This document shows, piece by piece, positions 58,761 through 64,000 of a stretch of 64,000 nucleotides of DNA. Each line of letters begins with the position of its first letter. Positions within the stretch are counted from its first letter, which is position 1. This DNA comes from Melieria omissa. Its lineage: Eukaryota > Arthropoda > Insecta > Diptera > Ulidiidae. Made by a program: the position numbers and the translations under genes. The notes under the pieces are model-generated. The model did no database searches, was not told where the DNA came from, and worked only from the letters and a program-made list of their open reading frames with translations. Location of the stretch: positions 29,367,783 through 29,431,782 of the forward strand of contig OZ020269.1 in the NCBI GenBank assembly GCA_963971225.1, in the 5' to 3' direction.

Positions 58761-60536
58761 CGCTCAACTTTTGTCATAGTTGCTTAATTTTACAGGCAGA
58801 CAAATTTTACTCTGTTTACTTTGTTTAACTTTGTTTCGTTTGTTTCGTCTCGTCTTCGGTTTTAAATAATTAAACAGTTAAGTGGTTAAGACTTCAATTT
58901 ATGTGTTTAAATATTTAATTAATTTGAATTGGATTTGGAAATATAAGATACGGTTTCCTGTTCGGTATAGACATTTACAATTTTGTACAATTTTTGTTTA
59001 GTTATGTTTTGGGTTTACAGGACCAAAAAGCGAAATGGATCAATTGCAAACTGGTTCGGTTTAGAGTCCTAGTTAATACATCATTAAATAAGATAGTCAG
59101 AAAATTAACAACAAAATGCTTTTAAAATGATGTAACTCTTTAAGTTATCTATATCCGAAAGTGTCAAAGTCCTTTTGTTGCGCTCACTCAATCGGACAAA
59201 TCTCAAACACCACAATTTGCATGAAATTCGAAACTGATTTTCACTTTCCTCCTTTTTTATATTCTTTCTTTTTTTCTCTTTTCCCTTTTGCTTATTATGC
59301 TGCGTTCGCTGTCGTCACGGTACTTGCATTGTCCTAATGAAGTGTCCTTCGAAACGTTGTTGTGTGCAAATTCGCGGAAGTTCTTTTCCGCTGAGCAGCT
59401 GGAAGCTTACAACTGAAAAATGTAGCCACGCGTTTGCACCTGATTTGCGAGCGTTTTTGCATTCTAATTTGCAGCACTTAATTTACGCTGCCACTGTTCG
59501 TAAACTTGCGCCAACTTGTCCTTTCGTCGAATGCGGCGCTCGCCCTCCCAGCTTTGGGCGTTTGCCTGCTTGCTTAGCATTTCGTGCAGCTGATTTGCAA
59601 CTCATTTGCATTGAGCTGCTTTTTCAGCATTGCATTGCTTTCATAGGGAATCGACCAATTGGAGCTATTGTTGTTTTTGTATTACACTATGCAACCAGAC
59701 CAGACAGCAAAATTAAAGTGTGGCATTTCACACAAAAATATCCAGTTCAGTGATATGAATACCTTTTAACTTTCGTTTCTATGATTTCATATTTGAATTT
59801 TTGTAAGTGTGCCGCTTTTTGTTGCATGGTGTATTCAATGACATTTAATGCATTTGAAACCCAACATTTATAATGTAAATTTCAGACTCAACTTAACTTC
59901 AAATTGAAATTGTTTTTCCTATTAGGAAAATGTGTTGCCGCGTGAAATCTATCTGCGCGCAGTCTAATGTGTCAAGTTGACGTCAAGTATGATGCAAATA
60001 TTTGCACTACACACAATTCTGCACACTTAAGTTGACTATAAATGATACCTGCAAGTGGCAAGTTGTGCAGCTGTGCGGGATTAAAAAAGTTTCGAAATAT
60101 CAAAACTATATTTGCATATGTCGGCGTATGTGTGTGTCTGTGTGTGTGTGTGTGAGTGAGTTTACGCGCAACGTGTGAAGCAAAGTGAAACTTCCGCAGC
60201 AACTAGTTAAAAAGTTGCACAAGATGTGAAGTGATTTTTTGATGATGCTGATGATGAAGCAAAAGCACCAACCGATGACGCGCATTCGTTTAGACACCTG
60301 CACAGACACACATACAAAAACGCATGAGATGCAGTTTAGTGTTGAAAATGGTAAATGTGAAAGAAAGACAAAATAAATGAATGTGTTTGTATGATGCGAG
60401 CAGTTCATTGATATATCTCATCTCTCATCTTTATTCACTTTAAGATATCATTTACTGCAGTTATGTTTCTCCATTTAAGCTTTAAACATCAACGATTTTA
60501 TACCGTCTGCTTGTATTATTTCTGACTTGGATAACA
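58761..60536. other. Non-coding DNA
   Basis: A GC-richer patch at 59330-59720 is open for 138 codons on the plus strand without any domain. A (TG)n tract lies at 60127-60160. Nothing else recognised. Confidence 0.4.
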
Positions 60537-61935
60537 TGGTGAAATTTTAAAAAAACTTCGAGAGACAAGGTCAAACATATCCTGTCGATAGAGGACTTCA
60601 AAATTCCCAAGGCATATTCCCGGGCTCAGTGCCCCCTAATGAAACTTTTAAAATCAAACGTTTCGTCAATTTTTAAATCAATAGATTCATTATTTCCTGT
60701 TTTTCATAGTTTTTTCGTACACAAACCTTAACTCTTGACCCTTACGTGTTTAAATTTAGTTTTTAATTATGTTTAATTTGGAAAAGAAATCACTTAATTT
60801 CCCTTTTCAGTTCAGATTTTGAAGAAGAAACCGAAAAATTATCGAGTTTTTTCTTATTTGAAGTGTTTTCAGCATATTTAAGTCAGAAAGTTCCTTAATT
60901 CATAGTTTTTCCATATAGAAAGCTTAACCTTTGATTTTTTTTTCAAAAACAGGAAAACATGTATCGAATTATTTTTCGTTTTATGTGTTTTTTTATCAAA
61001 ATTTGAAATCAATAGGTTTATTAGTTCATGTTTTTTCACAGTGTTTACGTACACAAACCTTAACCCTTGATCATAATAGGAATTGTTAAAAAAAAGTGGA
61101 AAAGTAATGCTTTTTCATAGTTTTTCCATGTGGAAAGCTCAAGTTTTAATTTGTTTAAAACCAAAAAAAAAAAAAAAATTAATCAGGTATCGAATTATTT
61201 TTCGTTTGATGCGTCTTCATCAAATTTGAAGTCAATTGGTTTATTAATTCATGTTTTTCATAGCTTTTTCGTACACAAACCTTAACTCTTGCTTCTGTCA
61301 GATTTGATATTCTAAAAAAAATTTAAATTTCAATACGTGTTTCAAATTAGTTTTTAATTATGTTTCAATTGGAAATTGCATCACTTATTTTTTGAACCCT
61401 TTTTACTTCAGATTTTAAAGAGGAAAACCGAAACAATTTTAGAATTTTTCTCATTTGATGCGTTTCCAGCAAATTCAAGTCAACAAGTCAGGAGTTTCAT
61501 TAATTCAAAGTTTTATCATATAGAAAGCTAAACTTTTGATTTTTTTTTCAAAAACTGAAAAACACGTGTTGTATTTTTCGTTTGATGTTTTTTCATCAAA
61601 TCTGAAATCAATAGGTTTAGTAATTCCTGTTTTTCAAAGTTTTTTCGTACACAAATCTTAACCCTTGACTATGTTAGGAATTGTTTTTAAATAAAAATGA
61701 TGTTGTTTGATGAATGTTTTCACCAAAGTTGGAGTCAAAAGGTTTATAAATTCAAATTTATATACAAACTTGTTCGTATACAAACTATAACCCACTGTTA
61801 ACCTCGTCATATTTTGAGTATCAAAAAACTGAAATATACTCGTTCTTGTCGAATTATTTTTGATTTAGAGTGTTTTCACTAAGTTTAAAATCAATAAAAA
61901 TTCCCATTAAACAACTTACAAGACTGTCATTTATA
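60537..61935. repeat. AT-rich higher-order repeat, two alternating modules
   Basis: Module 1 (TTTTTCGTACACAAACCTTAAC) recurs at about 60713, 61045, 61266 and 61643, with a decayed copy at 61775. Module 2 (CATATAGAAAGCTTAACCTTTG followed by T-run and CAAAAAC) recurs at about 60913, 61128 and 61517. A longer block (AGTTTTTAATTATGTTT, then CCGAAA) at 60760-60870 returns at 61349-61470, so a super-unit of about 590 bp is visible. Confidence 0.75.
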
Positions 61936-61964
61936 TTTTTCGGGGTTCATCTCACATGTAAACG

Positions 61965-62117
61965 ACCAACCATAAAAGCTCAAAGTATCCTCATCCCAGA
62001 AACCTTGGATATATCTTTAAATTTTTTCTAATTTTATATGCAATCGGTTTCTTTTCCACACTCGGACACTCGACATTTCTAGTTGTTGTCATTCGTTCAC
62101 AAAGGAAGTTTCATATA
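61965..62117 (-). repeat. Copy of the 7.2-kb repeat without mariner
   Basis: Minus strand matches 7197-7370 and 8103-8155 directly joined. Its 5' side is cut by the Tc1-like element that starts at 62118. Confidence 0.75.
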
Positions 62118-63043
62118 CTGTGCGTTTCAAAAATAAGTGTTGCTTATAAAACTTACAAAAGAAGGTAGTAATGAATTATATGAATTTTCTGAAAGGCTGT
62201 GCAAATATCTTTTTCGCGTTATTATGAAAACTTTGCCCAGTTTCCATTGTTGACAGTAATAGCTTGGCATCTTTTGTTACAATTTTGGCTTATTTTTAAG
62301 TGTACCCCTCGTAGTGTAGAAACCCCTCGAAATCCGTTTTAATGCCAAAATGAGCTGTTTTGTTTTTGATATTATTTTTCCTCTAAGCTTTGGCTTCATT
62401 AAGGACCAAACATTTTCGATGGGGTTTGCATCTGGACTTTGAGATGGCCAACTCAGTGTTTCCACTCCAAATTTTCTCTATCCCATTTCAGACGATTTTC
62501 CACATGATTTTACCCAATAGCGATTTCGGCATGGCACTTCTATGAGGAATGCCCGATTTCAGAAGCCTGCATCGGATAGTGACCGTTGATACTTCGACTC
62601 TCTTCTGCGACAATCTTTTCTTCGCTAGCTTCAGGCTAAGAGTTGGAGTGTTATCAAACATCCGGACTATCGTCTTATCCGATTTGCTCTGAGTGGTTCT
62701 CTCCGTGCCTCTCCGTGGCTCGTCGTCGCTGTTTCCGAAGTCTTTGATTCGACTGACCCACTTCCTCACAAATGAAACTGGAAACTTTGTGTATTTTGCG
62801 ACTTGTGGAGGATTCATTTTTAGACCATTTCGATGGTTTACCAAAAACACTACTTCGAAACGTTTTTTAAATACAGTACTAATTTTTAATTCTTGATATT
62901 TCCGCGAAAACTTGTACCTAACTAAGAAAACAGAAAAACACGCGAAAACAGTATTTTAATATAGAAGATGATCTGATATTAAAACCATGGCAAACTTCTA
63001 CAGTTAAAAAGATATGGCCAACACTTATTTTTGAAACGCACTG
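62118..63043 (-). mobile_element. Deleted Tc1-like element
   Basis: 926 bp with TA at 62116-62117 and 63044-63045. Inverted ends C(T/A)GTGCGTTTCAAAAATAAG plus TGTTG. Transposase remnants on the minus strand. Confidence 0.93.
62277..62850 (-). pseudogene. Tc1-like transposase, internally deleted
   Basis: N-terminal part (62850-62500) has the paired-type helix-turn-helix: NPPQVAKYTKFPVSFVRKWV, then DEPRRGTERTT, SLKLAKKRL and VSTVTIRCRLLKSGI. At about 62470 it joins, out of frame, to LSWPSQSPDANPIENVWSLM, which carries the final catalytic Glu (NPIENVW) of a DD34E enzyme. The two catalytic Asp and roughly 150 residues between are absent. Inactive. Confidence 0.9.
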
Positions 63044-63045
63044 TA

Positions 63046-64000
63046 ATTCAGATTTTGCGTCGTTAGGCCCCGAATTTTAAAAACCCCTTCTTAGGGATTC
63101 AATTCCTAAAATAAATCTTTAGTAGACATTTCATGCTCATAGCTTAAGCGATTTGGGCTCGGCGACGATGAATCAGTCAGTTAGTCACTCCAGATGAATA
63201 AGAAGCATTTCAAAGTAAACAAGATAAAATAATAAAATTTAATTATAAAATGTACTTAATTTTTTTAAACTGATAGTGAATTCAAAAACATTTTCACCAC
63301 AACGTAACACAGCGTTGCACGCATTTCTGAAATGGTTATCCATGCGTTCAGATGTCCTCGTATGAAAATGACTCAACTGCTAGTTTTGCTCTTACAATGA
63401 TTTTCATAATAAAAACCTATTATAGCCGCAAAAATGTATATTTGCCATAAAATGTCACTCAAGTTGCCACAAACCAGCGCAAAAACAGTTCGATGCGTGA
63501 AATGTTAAGGGAAAACTGTCACATGGCAAAGGCATCAAACATACTGAAAACGGCTCGTGGCAAATCAAAAGTGATTGAAAAAACTGTTGCAATATGCTGG
63601 ACAGGACAGCGCCTGGCATATTGGATTTATCCATCAGCGAAAAATATGGCCAAATAGCTGGCAGCTTAAAAACGCCAGCGACAAATGTGTAAAATATTAC
63701 TTGTGATGTTGTTTTTTGCAGATTTGTTTTTATATGTAAAAATTGAAAGTCGTAAAAAACGCTCAATGCTGGCGTCAATAACATTGCACTGCCAAGTGGC
63801 GTTTAACAATGGCTACAACAATAACAAAAACAGTGAAAATAATAAAAAAAACATTGTGAATCAGAGATAAAGTCACAGCGGCAGAAGCACAACAGGTCCA
63901 TGTGATCAATAAAAATATATAACAGGAAAAACTACGTACCAATGTTTTTATGAAAGAAAAAAGTTTTCATAAAGTGGAAAGGTAAGTATTTAATAATGGA
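63046..64000. other. Non-coding DNA to the right edge
   Basis: Nothing recognised. TTAGGGATTCAATTCCTAA at 63092 is an imperfect palindrome. The short frame at 63455-63784 on the minus strand has no signature. Confidence 0.45.

Overview
This window looks like non-coding, transposon-rich chromosomal DNA from an insect, most likely a higher dipteran (tephritid fruit fly or a relative). The evidence is AT-rich DNA with no operon structure, spliceosomal introns of 59-74 nt, abundant CAA/CAG and (CA)n tracts, pentanucleotide microsatellites, and a dense mix of mariner/Tc1, piggyBac-like, hAT and non-LTR elements. The species assignment is inference. I found no rRNA, tRNA or CRISPR, and no multi-exon host gene apart from one small MADF-BESS gene.

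Layout. 0-1.7 kb: 3' end of a non-LTR retrotransposon (RT open, poly-A tail). 3-13 kb: three mariner relics, one TIR-bounded deleted mariner, one piggyBac-like MITE and a long (TAAAA)n array. 14.7-15.5 kb: a second pentanucleotide array. 16-22 kb: a Tc1-type MITE, a deleted DD41D-type mariner, a self-inverted mariner with 209-bp arms, and LINE 3' ends. 23.6-28.6 kb: two more copies of the piggyBac-like MITE and a one-armed copy of a CACTG-ended element. 32.9-34.9 kb: an AT-rich minisatellite split by a TTAA MITE. 36-38 kb: two mariner relics. 39.4-40.3 kb: an unclassified repeat that recurs at 54.3-55.9 kb. 42 kb: a LINE fragment. 44.6-47.1 kb: an almost perfect 1.88-kb fold-back element next to a second TIR element. 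48.0-52.9 kb is the richest segment: an intact three-exon MADF-BESS gene between two 170-bp direct repeats, then a 517-bp tandem array interrupted by a 3'-truncated hAT element with an 8-bp target duplication. 53.7-56.3 kb: a MITE, a deleted mariner inside the unclassified repeat, and a LINE tail. 56.7-63 kb: three minisatellite-like arrays and a Tc1-like deletion derivative.

How the pieces relate. Several insertions can be read against an empty paralogous site in the same window: the 7.4-kb mariner against 62 kb, the 54.8-kb mariner against 39.5 kb, and the 33.2-kb MITE against neighbouring minisatellite units. All transposases seen are broken or internally deleted, so nothing here is likely to move itself. 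The only open, apparently functional coding units are the LINE RT fragment (incomplete at the window edge) and the MADF-BESS gene. Stretches between listed features are AT-rich non-coding DNA; GC-richer islands near 17.4-18.7, 22.6-23.5, 24.5-25.1, 26.2-27.1 and 30.2-32.6 kb are open in many frames at once but show no recognisable domain.
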